Source: Amycolatopsis sp. WQ 127309 | GTDB taxonomy: Bacteria > Actinomycetota > Actinomycetes > Mycobacteriales > Pseudonocardiaceae | Direction of reading: 5' to 3' | Assembly: GCF_023023025.1 (NCBI RefSeq) | Contig: NZ_CP095481.1 | Span: forward strand, 3,782,001 to 3,846,000 | DNA: 64,000 bases | Shown: positions 16,852 through 25,003 of the stretch, piece by piece | How positions within the stretch are numbered: position 1 is the stretch's first letter | How the letters are laid out: each line of letters begins with the position of its first letter | Made by a program: the position numbers and the translations under genes | The notes under the pieces: model-generated | The model's input: only the letters and a program-made list of their open reading frames with translations | Told to the model about the DNA's origin: nothing | The model's database searches: none

Positions 16852-17535
16852 GTGGCCTCACCGGACACCGAGGAACTGGCAACGGTCCCGCTGCCGACCC
16901 CGCGGCCGGACGACAGAACGACGCCCCACCAGGTCATCACGGACCCGGCGGCGCCGTCGCCTGACGCGGCTTCCGATGCGGAGACCGCACCCCACGGGCA
17001 GGTCGCGGGGTCGGCTGCCTCGGCGGCCGACGCGGAGACCGCATCCCACCAGGTCATCACGGACCCGGCCGACGCGGCGACCGCACCCCACCAGGTCATC
17101 GACCCGGCGGCGCTGTCCTCTGACGCTTCGACCGAGGCCGCCGCGCCGACCGCGGGCAACGCGGCGGCGGCCGAGCAGGCCGACGCGGCGCCGACCGAGG
17201 CCGACGCCACCTCGCCGGCGGCCGTCGAGCAAGCCGCGGCCGAGCCCGCGAAACCCGCGAAGCCGCGCGGCCGCTGGTGGCGGGGCTTCACCGGCTCACT
17301 GGCCGCGGGCCTCACGGTCCTGGCCGTCGGCGTCCTCGTGGTCGCGGGAGTCTGCCTGTACACGGACGCACCCGGCCCCGGCCCGGTGCTGCTGATCGGT
17401 CACCCCATCGCCGCGGTGCTGGCGTTGCTGGCCCAGCGGGTCGCCGACCGTCGCAACGGCCTTCCTGCCGCCGGCGCCGGGATCGCCGTGGTCCTGTTCG
17501 TGGTCTCCGCCCTGACCCTCTTCTGGCTCACCTGA
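16852..17535 (+). CDS. Membrane protein with Ala/Pro/Thr-rich tandem-repeat N-terminus
   Basis: A 227-aa protein. Residues 1-135 are acidic, low-complexity and contain three near-copies of (T/A)xHQVI(T)DPA at about 24, 64 and 79, encoded by near-identical DNA. Then KPRGRWWRG leads into four hydrophobic segments (about 142-165, 173-190, 200-227). It starts with GTG after AGGAGAG, 12 bp from the nuclease gene. No domain was recognised; the N-terminus is probably a disordered cytoplasmic tail. Its stop lies at the edge of a palindromic repeat array. Confidence 0.72.
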   Translation: MASPDTEELATVPLPTPRPDDRTTPHQVITDPAAPSPDAASDAETAPHGQVAGSAASAADAETASHQVITDPADAATAPHQVIDPAALSSDASTEAAAPTAGNAAAAEQADAAPTEADATSPAAVEQAAAEPAKPAKPRGRWWRGFTGSLAAGLTVLAVGVLVVAGVCLYTDAPGPGPVLLIGHPIAAVLALLAQRVADRRNGLPAAGAGIAVVLFVVSALTLFWLT

Positions 17536-17536
17536 C

Positions 17537-17669
17537 GAACCCGTAACTCGCGTGACCGAGCCCGGAACTCGCGTGATCAGACCCGGAACTCGCGTGATTG
17601 AGGCCGGAACTCGCGAGTTCCGGCCTCAATCACGCTGATTACGTGCTCAATCACGCGAGATACGGGTTA
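17537..17669. repeat. Symmetric array of 21-bp units with perfect 44-bp palindrome
   Basis: Forward 21-bp units start at 17541, 17562 and 17583 (each CCGKAACTCGCGTGA plus six variable bases). The core CCGGAACTCGCGAGTTCCGG at 17604-17623 follows, then inverted material through about 17670. GCGTGATTGAGG before the core and CCTCAATCACGC after it extend it to a perfect 44-bp palindrome (17592-17635). The outer arms (AACCCGTAACTCGCGTGA versus the inverted AACCCGTATCTCGCGTGA) also match. It fills the convergent gap and supplies the TAA of the minus-strand gene. It probably acts as a bidirectional terminator or a multi-site protein target. Confidence 0.9.
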
Positions 17670-19007
17670 CTTCAGGGCCGTGACGGTGTCGCCGCGTTCT
17701 TCCAGCAGGACCGGGCCGGCCGTGCCCAGGCGGACCGGGCCCGTGTAGCCGCGGCGGTCGACGCCCACCGTGCGGATCGTGGAGCCGTCGTTCTCGTTCA
17801 GCACCGCCAAGCCGCCCTTGATCGGGACGACCAGCTGGCCCGCGAACGTCACGCCCGGGCCCATCGCGCTGCCCAGCGTCCAGCGCGGGGACAGGTCGTC
17901 GCGGGAGAGGGCCAGCACCTTCGAGCCGCTGAACCAGTAGACGTTCGCCGCGGTCTGGGACGTCTGCTCGACGCCGCCCTGCGGGTCCGCGGCCAGGTCG
18001 GCCGGCGGGACGTCCAAGGGGTACGCCGCGCGCTGGGAGCCGTCGCCGTTGTAGATCACCAGGAGCTTCTGGTCCGGCAGGACCACCGCCGCCAGGTCGC
18101 CCGACATCGCGATCACGCGCGCCCGCTTGCCCGCCAGCACCGAGCTGAACGCCACTTGGGGCTCGTCGTCCTTCTCCGGCGCCGCCTTGTAGACGCTCAG
18201 GCGGTCCGCCGGGTCACCCGGGCAGCGCTCGATGACGCCGACCTTGCCCGACGCCGCCGCGACCGTGCCGTACGTGCAGCCGGTGCGCGGCTGCTTGCCC
18301 GCGTTGACCAGCGCCGGGACCTGGCCGTACTCGGCGCTCTGCACCAGGTCGTCGCGCCAGGTGTCGAGCAGCTTCTTGCCGGTGGTGGTCACGTGCGAGC
18401 CGTCGCTGACCAGCCGGGTGCCCAGCTCGGCGTTGCCGTTGCGCTGGGCGGTGATCCGGCCGGTGCCCGGGTCGAGCTGCGTGACCTCGCTGCAGTTCTC
18501 GGTCTTGTGGTAGACGGCGTTGACCCGCCCCCACGTCTCGTTGAGCGTGCACAACGGCAGGTCACGCGTGTAGTGCCAGCGGATCTGCCCGGTCAGCGGG
18601 TCGCGGGCGGCGACCTCGCCGCCGTCCGCCGTGACGACGGTGTCGCCGGTGGCCACCGGGACCGGCGTCGCGCCGCTGCGGGCGCTCCAGATCTCGGCCA
18701 GCGAACCGGGCACCGTGTTCGGCGCCGCGGGCAGCGGCGACGGCGGGTCGGCCTCGGTCCGGTCGGTGCCTTCGCTGTCGCTGGTCGCGCCGACGACCAG
18801 CGCGACCGCGACGACGACCACCGCGATCACCGCGGCGAGCACCCGGTCCCGGCCGCGGTTCCAAGGCGAACGACGGGCCTTGACCCGCGGCGCGGGTGGA
18901 GCAGGTTCGACGTCGTCGAGGACGTCCTCGGAGCCCGGAACGGCTTCCGAAGGCTGCTCCGGTTCTTCCTCGGGCACGGAAGAAGCAGCCTTGTCCTCGT
19001 CGCTCAC
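17667..19007 (-). CDS. Membrane-anchored PQQ-like beta-propeller protein
   Basis: A 446-aa protein. An acidic, Pro-rich cytoplasmic N-terminus (1-45) and a basic stop (RSPWNRGRDR) precede one TM helix (about 56-76), then an extracytoplasmic eight-bladed-propeller-like domain with repeats such as VTADGGEVAARDPLTGQIRWHY and FSGSKVLALSRDDLSPRW. It matches the position and type of the Ala/Val-rich Rv3212 protein beside rhlE in M. tuberculosis (from memory). GTG start at 19007. Function unknown; such propellers commonly scaffold envelope proteins. Its TAA lies in the 21-bp repeat array. Confidence 0.8.
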   Translation of the reverse strand: MSDEDKAASSVPEEEPEQPSEAVPGSEDVLDDVEPAPPAPRVKARRSPWNRGRDRVLAAVIAVVVVAVALVVGATSDSEGTDRTEADPPSPLPAAPNTVPGSLAEIWSARSGATPVPVATGDTVVTADGGEVAARDPLTGQIRWHYTRDLPLCTLNETWGRVNAVYHKTENCSEVTQLDPGTGRITAQRNGNAELGTRLVSDGSHVTTTGKKLLDTWRDDLVQSAEYGQVPALVNAGKQPRTGCTYGTVAAASGKVGVIERCPGDPADRLSVYKAAPEKDDEPQVAFSSVLAGKRARVIAMSGDLAAVVLPDQKLLVIYNGDGSQRAAYPLDVPPADLAADPQGGVEQTSQTAANVYWFSGSKVLALSRDDLSPRWTLGSAMGPGVTFAGQLVVPIKGGLAVLNENDGSTIRTVGVDRRGYTGPVRLGTAGPVLLEERGDTVTALK

Positions 19008-19031
19008 GTACCTGCTCCCCGCGCTAAAGCC

Positions 19032-20759
19032 TCAGTCTGCCGACGCAGGTGTATCAGAAGTCGCGGCCGGGCGGCGACGGCGGCGCCGTCGAGCCGGGCG
19101 TTCGGCGTTCTCGCCGGACTCCTTCTCCACCGGGCCGGCCGTCTCCGGGGCGGTGCCGCGGGTGCGGCGCCGGGTCCGGGTGCGGCCTTCGGCAGCAGCC
19201 TCGCCGGGCTCCGAGCCGGACGTGGCCGCGGTGTCGGTGGCCTCGCCCGTCTCGCCCGTGCGCGCGGCACCGCGGGTCCGCTTGCGCGGGGTGCGGTTGC
19301 GCTTGCGCGGTGCTTCCTCGGTCTCCGGCGACGGCGACTCGGGGCCGCCGGCGGCGGTGTTGCCACGGCCCTGCGCGCCACGGCCGCGGCGCTTGCCGCC
19401 GAGGTCCTCTTCGACCTCGGCGCCCAGGCCGGCGCGGGTGCGCTTGGCCAGCGGCAGCCGGCCGGTGGTGCCCTCCGGGATGCCCAGGTCCTCGAACAGG
19501 TGCTTCGACGACGAGTACGTCTCGACCGGCTCCGGCTTGTCGAGGCCGAGGGTGTCCGAGATGAGCTTCCAGCGCGGCATCTCGTCCCAGTCGACGAGCG
19601 TGACGGCGACACCGGTGCGGCCCGCGCGGCCGGTGCGGCCGATGCGGTGGACGTAGGTCTTCTCGTCGTCCGGGCACTGGTAGTTGATCACGTGCGTGAC
19701 GTCGTCGATGTCGATGCCGCGGGCGGCGACGTCGGTCGCGACCAGCACGTCGACCTTGCCGGAGCGGAACGCGCGCAGAGCCTGCTCGCGGGCGCCCTGG
19801 CCCAGGTCACCGTGCACGGCGGCGGCCGCGAAGCCGCGCTCGACCAGGTCGTCGGCCACCTTCTGCGCGGTGCGCTTGGTGCGGCTGAAGATCATCGTGA
19901 GGCCGCGGTCGGCCGCCTGCAGGATCCGGGCGATGACCTCGGGCTTGTCCATCGAGTGCGCCCGGTAGACGAACTGGGTGGTGCGCTCGTGGATCGCGCT
20001 GGCGTCGTTCTCCTCGGCGCGGATGTGCGTCGGCTGGTTCAGGAACGTGCGGGCCAGCGTGATGATCGGGCCCGGCATGGTGGCCGAGAACAGCATCGTC
20101 TGGCGCTTGTCCGGCACCATCCGCAGGATGCGCTCGATGTCGGGCAGGAAGCCCAGGTCGAGCATCTCGTCGGCCTCGTCGAGGACCAGCCCGCGGACCT
20201 TGCCGAGCACCAGGTGCTTCTGCTCGGCCAGGTCGAGCAGCCGGCCCGGGGTGCCGATCACGACGTCGATGCCCTTGCGCAGGGCCTCGATCTGCGGCTC
20301 GTACGGGCGGCCGCCGTAGATGGCCAGGGTGCGGATGCCGAGGTGCTTGCCGGCGCCCTTGAGGTCGTTGGCGACCTGGATGCACAGCTCGCGGGTCGGC
20401 ACCACGACCAGCACCTGCGGGGTGCCGTCGCCCGGCACCTCCACGCGGTGCAGCAGCGGGACGCCGAAGCCCAGGGTCTTGCCCATGCCGGTGCGGGCCT
20501 GGCCGATGAGGTCGTCGCCGGCCATCGCCAGCGGCAGCGTGAGCTCCTGGATCGCGAAGGTCCGCTCGATGCCGACTTCGGCGAGTGCTTTGATGATCTC
20601 CGGCTTGACGCCGAAGGACGCGAAGGTCGGGGCCTCGGGCTCCACCTCGACGCCCGCCTGCAGCGGGTGCGACGTGTCGAGCGCGGCCGGGCCGGTCTCG
20701 CTGTGTTCCAGCGCGACGGCGGGGGAGTTCTGTTCGGTTGTGGGATTTTCTGCGGTCAG
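19032..20759 (-). CDS. DEAD-box RNA helicase with basic C-terminal tail (RhlE-like)
   Basis: About 575-aa ATP-dependent RNA helicase: Q motif (FASFGVKPEIIKALAEVG), motif I ARTGMGKT, PTREL, TPGRLLD, motif II LDEADEMLD, SAT, and HRIGRTGRAGR. A long Arg/Lys/Pro/Ala-rich tail (RGRGAQGRGN, RKRNRTPRKR, RRRRRRP) probably binds RNA. It corresponds to rhlE (Rv3211) by position. The start is unclear: CTG 20759 has GAGAGAGG eight bases upstream, whereas in-frame GTG 20813 and ATG 20903 lack ribosome-binding sites. A non-AUG start after a long leader is favoured. Confidence 0.85.
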   Translation of the reverse strand: MTAENPTTEQNSPAVALEHSETGPAALDTSHPLQAGVEVEPEAPTFASFGVKPEIIKALAEVGIERTFAIQELTLPLAMAGDDLIGQARTGMGKTLGFGVPLLHRVEVPGDGTPQVLVVVPTRELCIQVANDLKGAGKHLGIRTLAIYGGRPYEPQIEALRKGIDVVIGTPGRLLDLAEQKHLVLGKVRGLVLDEADEMLDLGFLPDIERILRMVPDKRQTMLFSATMPGPIITLARTFLNQPTHIRAEENDASAIHERTTQFVYRAHSMDKPEVIARILQAADRGLTMIFSRTKRTAQKVADDLVERGFAAAAVHGDLGQGAREQALRAFRSGKVDVLVATDVAARGIDIDDVTHVINYQCPDDEKTYVHRIGRTGRAGRTGVAVTLVDWDEMPRWKLISDTLGLDKPEPVETYSSSKHLFEDLGIPEGTTGRLPLAKRTRAGLGAEVEEDLGGKRRGRGAQGRGNTAAGGPESPSPETEEAPRKRNRTPRKRTRGAARTGETGEATDTAATSGSEPGEAAAEGRTRTRRRTRGTAPETAGPVEKESGENAERPARRRRRRRPAATSDTPASAD

Positions 20760-21084
20760 GGTGATCGCCTCTCTCGTGACCAGCGCGCACAACCCTGAGT
20801 CCCGTTTCGACACTCGACCGGGAGTAAACCCTGGTCCCCAGCGCTGAAGTGAAGCGCGGAACCGGTCCGTCCCGGGAATGCCGGAAGAGGCGTGCACGCA
20901 CATTGCAGTACGTCGGCGGGCCTCGTGGCCTGCCTGATCCCGACGCCTGAAGTGACGTACGGAAGCTTCGATATCAAACGCAGTGTACCTGGTCAGCAGT
21001 TTTTCGACAGTACCCGGCACGCCGGAGGCAGTGGGATCGGTCTCGTCCCGACACGCCCGGGTGCTTCGGCGATACCCTGCTGCC
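20760..21084. promoter_or_regulatory. 325-bp divergent region (DEAD helicase / ferritin-like)
   Basis: Probably the long 5' leader and promoter of the helicase mRNA, plus the leaderless promoter of the plus-strand gene at its right edge. The frame stays open on the minus strand through most of it but without recognisable protein sequence. No second gene is supported. Confidence 0.4.
21073..21078 (+). promoter_or_regulatory. -10 element of leaderless promoter
   Basis: TACCCT ends six bases before GTG 21085, and no ribosome-binding site precedes the GTG. Same geometry as at 11084 and 55920. Confidence 0.5.
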
Positions 21085-21738
21085 GTGACCGACCCGAAAG
21101 AGATCACCGAAGGCGTCGTCGACCTTCTGGGCGTGATCGCCTACCTCGAGCTGTCCGCGTTCGACCGGCTGGCCGAGGACGCGCGCAGCGCCCCCACCCT
21201 GGCCGGACGGGCCGCGCTGGCGGCCATGGCGGCCGCCGAGATCGGTCACTACGGCCTGCTGTCCGCACACCTGGCCGGGCACGGCGTCGCGATCGAGGAC
21301 GCGATGGCGCCGTTCCCGAAGCACATCGACGACTGGCACGCCTCGACCCCGCCGAAGTCGTGGCTGGAGTCGCTCGTCAAAGCCTACGTCGGCGACGGCC
21401 TCGCCGCCGACCTCTACCGGGAGATGGCCAGCTGGCTGGACCCCGAGACCAAGGACCTGGTGCTCACCGTGCTGGCCGACACCGGACACTCCGCCTTCGC
21501 CGAGCGCGAGGTGGCGGCCGGGATCGAAGCCGACCCCAAGACCCGCGACAAGCTCGCTCTGTGGGGGCGCCGCCTGCTCGGCGAAGCGCTCACGCAGGCC
21601 CAGTACGTCGTCGCCGAACGAGACGGCCTGGCCGAGCTCATCATCGGCGGATCGGGTGACCTCTCCGGAATTGCGGCACTGTTCCGGCGGTTGCAACAGG
21701 GGCACACGAAGCGCATGCAGGCCCTCGGCCTGGGCTGA
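21085..21738 (+). CDS. Ferritin-like fold protein (MiaE_2 type)
   Basis: A 217-aa all-helical protein of the actinobacterial ferritin-like/MiaE_2 group. Conserved segments are [34 protein letters not shown] (the E..H pair expected of a diiron site), [16 protein letters not shown] and [12 protein letters not shown]. MiaE proper hydroxylates a modified tRNA base; activity of this branch has not been shown, to my knowledge. Position beside rhlE matches Rv3210c. GTG start appears leaderless. Confidence 0.8.
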   Translation: MTDPKEITEGVVDLLGVIAYLELSAFDRLAEDARSAPTLAGRAALAAMAAAEIGHYGLLSAHLAGHGVAIEDAMAPFPKHIDDWHASTPPKSWLESLVKAYVGDGLAADLYREMASWLDPETKDLVLTVLADTGHSAFAEREVAAGIEADPKTRDKLALWGRRLLGEALTQAQYVVAERDGLAELIIGGSGDLSGIAALFRRLQQGHTKRMQALGLG

Positions 21739-21857
21739 CCCCGATGGAGTACCAGGACACGACGACGTGGCCGGGCGCGGACATGCGGCACCGCAACGAC
21801 CCGGTTCGGTTAGCCTTGCCGAGCACATCCCTTTCGAATTTCCAGCGGAGGTCCCAC

Positions 21858-22088
21858 GTGGAGGTCAAGATCGGCATCAAGGACACCCCGCGCGAGCTGG
21901 TGGTGTCCAGTGGCCAGTCTCCCGACGAGGTGGAGAAGCTGGTCGCCGAGGCCCTGACGGCCGGTGACGGGCTCTTCCGCCTCAGCGACGAGAAGGGCCG
22001 CAAGTACATCGTCCCCTCCGACCGCATCGCCTACGTTGAGATCGCGCCGTCCGACACCCGCAAGGTCGGCTTCGGCGTCGGCGACTGA
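21858..22088 (+). CDS. DUF3107 protein
   Basis: A 76-aa conserved actinobacterial protein (compare TB9.4/Rv3208A of M. tuberculosis, from memory). The sequence starts VEVKIGIKDTPRELVVSS and ends RIAYVEIAPSDTRKVGFGVG; predicted alpha/beta with no Cys. GGAGG seven bases before the GTG fixes the start. A 119-bp spacer separates it from the ferritin-like gene. Function unknown. Confidence 0.88.
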   Translation: MEVKIGIKDTPRELVVSSGQSPDEVEKLVAEALTAGDGLFRLSDEKGRKYIVPSDRIAYVEIAPSDTRKVGFGVGD

Positions 22089-22173
22089 CGCCACACCGCG
22101 GTAACCGTCCGGTCTCAGCCCCTTCCGTCACCGTGCCCCGGCAGGGGTTCGGGCGGGGTGGGCGAGAGATGAG

Positions 22174-23187
22174 GTGGACGGCGTCCACGCGGTGGCAACG
22201 GCTCCGGCACGGAGCCGCGAACACCAGCCCACGGCCGGTCCCGCTCCCCGGAGCGGACCGGCCGTCCGGCTGACCGGGATCGACGTGGCCCGCGGGGCCG
22301 CGGTGCTGAGGATGTACACGGTGCACCTCGGGCCGAGCCCGCTCGACGGCGGTGGTGCCGCCTGGTTCAAGCCCTTCGATGGCCATTCCGCCGCGCTCTT
22401 CGCGGTGCCGGCCGGCGTCTCGATCGCGCTGATGTCCGGCGGCGGCGGCCCAAAGCGGGGCCGCGCTCGCACGCGCGTCGCGCTCCGGCCGGCGACCCGG
22501 GCCTTCGAGGCGCCGGACGTCGCGTGGGGCGACTTCGCGACCCGGCACGGCCTCGGCGCGCGGCCGGCGTGCTGCTGCTGACCGGGACGTTCCCGGCGGT
22601 CACCCTGATGGCCTACCTCTTCGCCGGGATGGCGATCGGGCGGCTCGACCTTCGCTCCCCGGTGGTCGCCCGCGCTGTGCTTCGGCGGAGCGGCGCTGGC
22701 TCTCGGCGCGTACGCCGTCTCGTGGCTCGCGACGCGCGTCTTCGGCGGCCTCGACGCCGTCCACCAGGCCCTGGAACCGGCCGCGGCGAGCTACGGCATG
22801 AGCTCGGAGACGCTGCTGCACCTCGACGAGTCCTGGATCCACGGCACACCGCCGACCACGACGTGGGCGTGGGAGCTGCTCGCGCCGCGCTTCGAGCGGC
22901 TCCTGGCCGACCTCGGCGGCCGCGCGCTTTCCGCGTACGTGCTGCACTTCGTGGCGATCCGGTTCATCTGGGACAGTGCCGGCGACGGCACGGACGTGTT
23001 CGCGCTCACCCATTTCGTGGCCTTCTCGGCGGTCGCGCTCCTCGCTTCGGTGGCCTGGCGTCGCTGGATCGGGCGCGGGCCCCTCGAATGGGCGATGGCG
23101 CGGTTCTCGCGGTGGCCGGACCAGGTCCTCCGCCAGGTTCACCGGATCGGTGCGCTTTCCTTGGTGTGTCGGGGTTTCCCGGCTTAG
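22174..23187 (+). pseudogene. Decayed DUF418/HGSNAT-like membrane acyltransferase
   Basis: Pieces of one membrane protein are spread over three frames. N-terminal part (22174-22581): RLTGIDVARGAAVLRMYTVH then HSAALFAVPAGVSIALMSGG, the hallmark opening of DUF418/DUF1624 proteins. Middle (from about 22567): LLLTGTFPAVTLMAYLFAGM then GRLDLRSP. C-terminal part (about 22690-23187): WIHGTPPTTTWAWELLAPR then GGRALSAYVLHFVAIRFIWD. At least two frameshifts and a central deletion separate them. It lies beside otherwise intact core genes, so it is probably a recent local loss, unless sequencing errors explain the shifts. Confidence 0.72.
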
Positions 23188-23245
23188 CTTCGTCGGCGAT
23201 CCGGCGCCACGGGGCCCGGACCGACACCCACTCCGGAGCAAGTCG

Positions 23246-23701
23246 ATGACCACTGTCGAGCCCACGACGACCGCCGTGGCGGACCTCGTGCGGAGCACCC
23301 TCGCGACGCACAAGTCGCTGTTCCTCGCGACCTCGGGCAGTGACGGCCCGTGGGTCGGCGGCGTCTACTTCGCCGAGGACGACGCGTTCACGCTGAACCT
23401 GGTGCTGGAGCGCCGCGGCCGGACGCTCGCCGCGATCCGCGAGAACCCGGTGGTGTCGGTGGTCGTGTCGACCGGTTCGCCGATGCAGCCGTTCCTGCAG
23501 GCGCGGGCGCTCGCCGAGGTCGTCGCCGGTGAGGACGACACGCAGGTGCGTGAGACGCTGGTGACGAAGGTCCCGGAGGCGGCGCCGTTCCTGGACGCCC
23601 CGGTGGTGGCGGTCCGCCTGAGCGTCCGCGGCTGGCGCGCGACGGACATCGCGAACGGCTGGCTTCCCGGCCGCGACCTGCCGAGCCCGCGGAATCCCTG
23701 A
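23246..23701 (+). CDS. PPOX-class (pyridoxamine-oxidase-like) FMN/F420-binding protein
   Basis: A 151-aa split-barrel protein of the pyridoxamine 5'-phosphate oxidase-like superfamily. The core is LATSGSDGPWVGGVYFAEDD, FTLNLVLERRGRTLAAIREN then PVVSVVVSTG (barrel strands and flavin-phosphate contacts). Proteins of this type bind FMN, F420 or haem and reduce or sequester small molecules; the ligand here is unknown. ATG 23246 follows CCGGAGC. It is alone, convergent with the DUF4873 gene. Confidence 0.82.
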   Translation: MTTVEPTTTAVADLVRSTLATHKSLFLATSGSDGPWVGGVYFAEDDAFTLNLVLERRGRTLAAIRENPVVSVVVSTGSPMQPFLQARALAEVVAGEDDTQVRETLVTKVPEAAPFLDAPVVAVRLSVRGWRATDIANGWLPGRDLPSPRNP

Positions 23702-23802
23702 GCCGTACACCGGCACGGCCACCGCGCGGGTGGCCGAGCCGGTTCCACCGCGCTGCCCGCGGCGGCGCCTTCACGGGCGAGCGTCGTCGCGGGCGGCTGC
23801 GA

Positions 23803-23861
23803 AAGTCCGTGAATGCCACATCGAGGGACCTAGTGTCCGTGAATGTGGCATTCACGGACTT
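23803..23861. terminator. Compound inverted repeat between convergent genes
   Basis: AAGTCCGTGAATGCCACAT (23803-23821) is perfectly complementary to 23843-23861 (19 bp). An internal third copy, GTCCGTGAATG (23835-23845), can instead form an 11-bp hairpin with CATTCACGGAC (23849-23859). Two mutually exclusive structures therefore share one arm. It ends at the stop codon of the DUF4873 gene. Confidence 0.8.
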
Positions 23862-24178
23862 CAGGCGTTGAGCTCTTCCAGCGACGTCGGCACGTGGAAC
23901 GGGGGCGTGCTGGTGCCCGTGATCCGGTAGCGGCCCCACGGGTCCGGGTCCGACAGCTCGCCCGTCGCGGTGTGCGCGCCCGCGTGGATCTCGACGGCCT
24001 TCTTCTTGCCGCCGGCCAGTTTCGCCAGCTCTTCGTGCACCGCCACCCGGCCGTACCAGCGGTAGAAGCCGTCGATCGGCTGGAAGTAGCCGCGCAGCTC
24101 CACCTGCGCCGTCAGCGAGACGCCGTCGACCACCAGGGTCGCTTCGCCGCTGTAGCCGTCTTCGTCGTGGTCGCTCAT
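23861..24178 (-). CDS. DUF4873 protein
   Basis: A 105-aa protein of the DUF4873 family: GYSGEATLVVDGVSLTAQVE, LRGYFQPIDGFYRWYGRV and DPWGRYRITGTSTPPFHVP are the conserved blocks of a beta-rich small domain. In other actinobacteria the domain can be fused to or near flavin monooxygenases; here it is coupled to a TetR gene (ATG overlaps the TetR TGA) and divergent from an AurF-type oxygenase. Function unknown, possibly accessory to that oxygenase. Confidence 0.78.
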   Translation of the reverse strand: MSDHDEDGYSGEATLVVDGVSLTAQVELRGYFQPIDGFYRWYGRVAVHEELAKLAGGKKKAVEIHAGAHTATGELSDPDPWGRYRITGTSTPPFHVPTSLEELNA

Positions 24179-24939
24179 GACGTCTCCTCAACAGGCACGG
24201 GTTCCGTGCGGCCCAGCTGGACCACCTTGTTCGCTTCCAGCGGCTGGTTCGGGTCGATGACCACGCCGTGCTGGCGGCTCAGCCCGTCGATGGCCGCCCA
24301 GATGATCTGCGTCAGGTACTCGACGACGGCGTCGCGGCCCATCGACCGGCGGTCCAGCCACCACTCGCCGGTGTTCTGGACCATCCCGACGATGCCGTGC
24401 GCCCACGGCTCGGCCGCGCCGGAGTCCATGTTGAACATCCGCATGTAGTCGCCGAGCAGGGCGGTCAGCGCCGTCGCGATGAGTTCCTTGTCCTCCGCCA
24501 CGACGTCGGAGCCGGCCGGCTTCTCCGGGCGCCCGTGCGCGAGCAGCCGGTACAGGTTCGGGTGCTCCTCGATCACGGTGAAGAACGCGTCGAGCGCCAT
24601 CCGGATCCGCGGCACCGGCGCCAGTTCGGCGTTGATCGCCGGGATCAGCCGCTCGAAGAGGATCTCCGTGCCGCGCTGCCCGAGGGCGACGTAGAGGTCG
24701 GCCTTGTCGTCGAAGTGCCGGTACAGCACGGGTTTCGTGACGCCCGCCTCGGCGGCGACGTCCTCCATGCCGAGGTCCGGGCCGTGGGTGTCGAGCGCGC
24801 GCAGGGCGGCCTCGACGAACTCCTTGCGCCGCGCGATCCGGTGCTTGCGCCAGCGGTCCCGGCGGGCGTCGCCGGTCGCCTCCTCGCCGCGCGACGAAGG
24901 CTTGGACGGCTTGCCGGAGCGCTTGACACGTTCGATCAC
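24175..24939 (-). CDS. TetR-family regulator
   Basis: A 254-aa repressor. A basic N-terminal tail precedes the TetR HTH (about 37-85: FVEAALRALDTHGPDLGMED, VTKPVLYRHFDDKADLYVAL) and a helical ligand-binding domain. GTG 24939. It is divergent from the AurF-like oxygenase/hydrolase operon with a perfect 17-bp palindrome between them, so it probably represses both directions. A TAGCAT seven bases before the GTG on the minus strand suggests a leaderless promoter overlapping the operator region. The effector is unknown. Confidence 0.87.
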   Translation of the reverse strand: MIERVKRSGKPSKPSSRGEEATGDARRDRWRKHRIARRKEFVEAALRALDTHGPDLGMEDVAAEAGVTKPVLYRHFDDKADLYVALGQRGTEILFERLIPAINAELAPVPRIRMALDAFFTVIEEHPNLYRLLAHGRPEKPAGSDVVAEDKELIATALTALLGDYMRMFNMDSGAAEPWAHGIVGMVQNTGEWWLDRRSMGRDAVVEYLTQIIWAAIDGLSRQHGVVIDPNQPLEANKVVQLGRTEPVPVEETS

Positions 24940-24955
24940 GAGAGGGATGCTACCA

Positions 24956-24972
24956 GAGGTAACTGTTACCTC
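24956..24972. promoter_or_regulatory. TetR operator, perfect 17-bp palindrome
   Basis: GAGGTAACTGTTACCTC is perfectly symmetric about its central T and lies between the divergent TetR and oxygenase genes. A further half-site-like GTTACA follows at 24975-24980. It is the best candidate for the binding site of the adjacent TetR protein. Confidence 0.75.
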
Positions 24973-25003
24973 AAGTTACATGTTTCGGAAGGGGTTGTCG
25001 GCG

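Noticed and set aside
17541..17665. CRISPR-like array of 21-bp repeats
   Set aside because: Units are contiguous with no unique spacers, invert about a palindromic centre, and there are no cas genes in the window.
17598..20798. Over 1000-codon plus-strand frame opposite the PQQ and DEAD-box genes
   Set aside because: Antisense shadow; the minus strand encodes complete helicase motifs.
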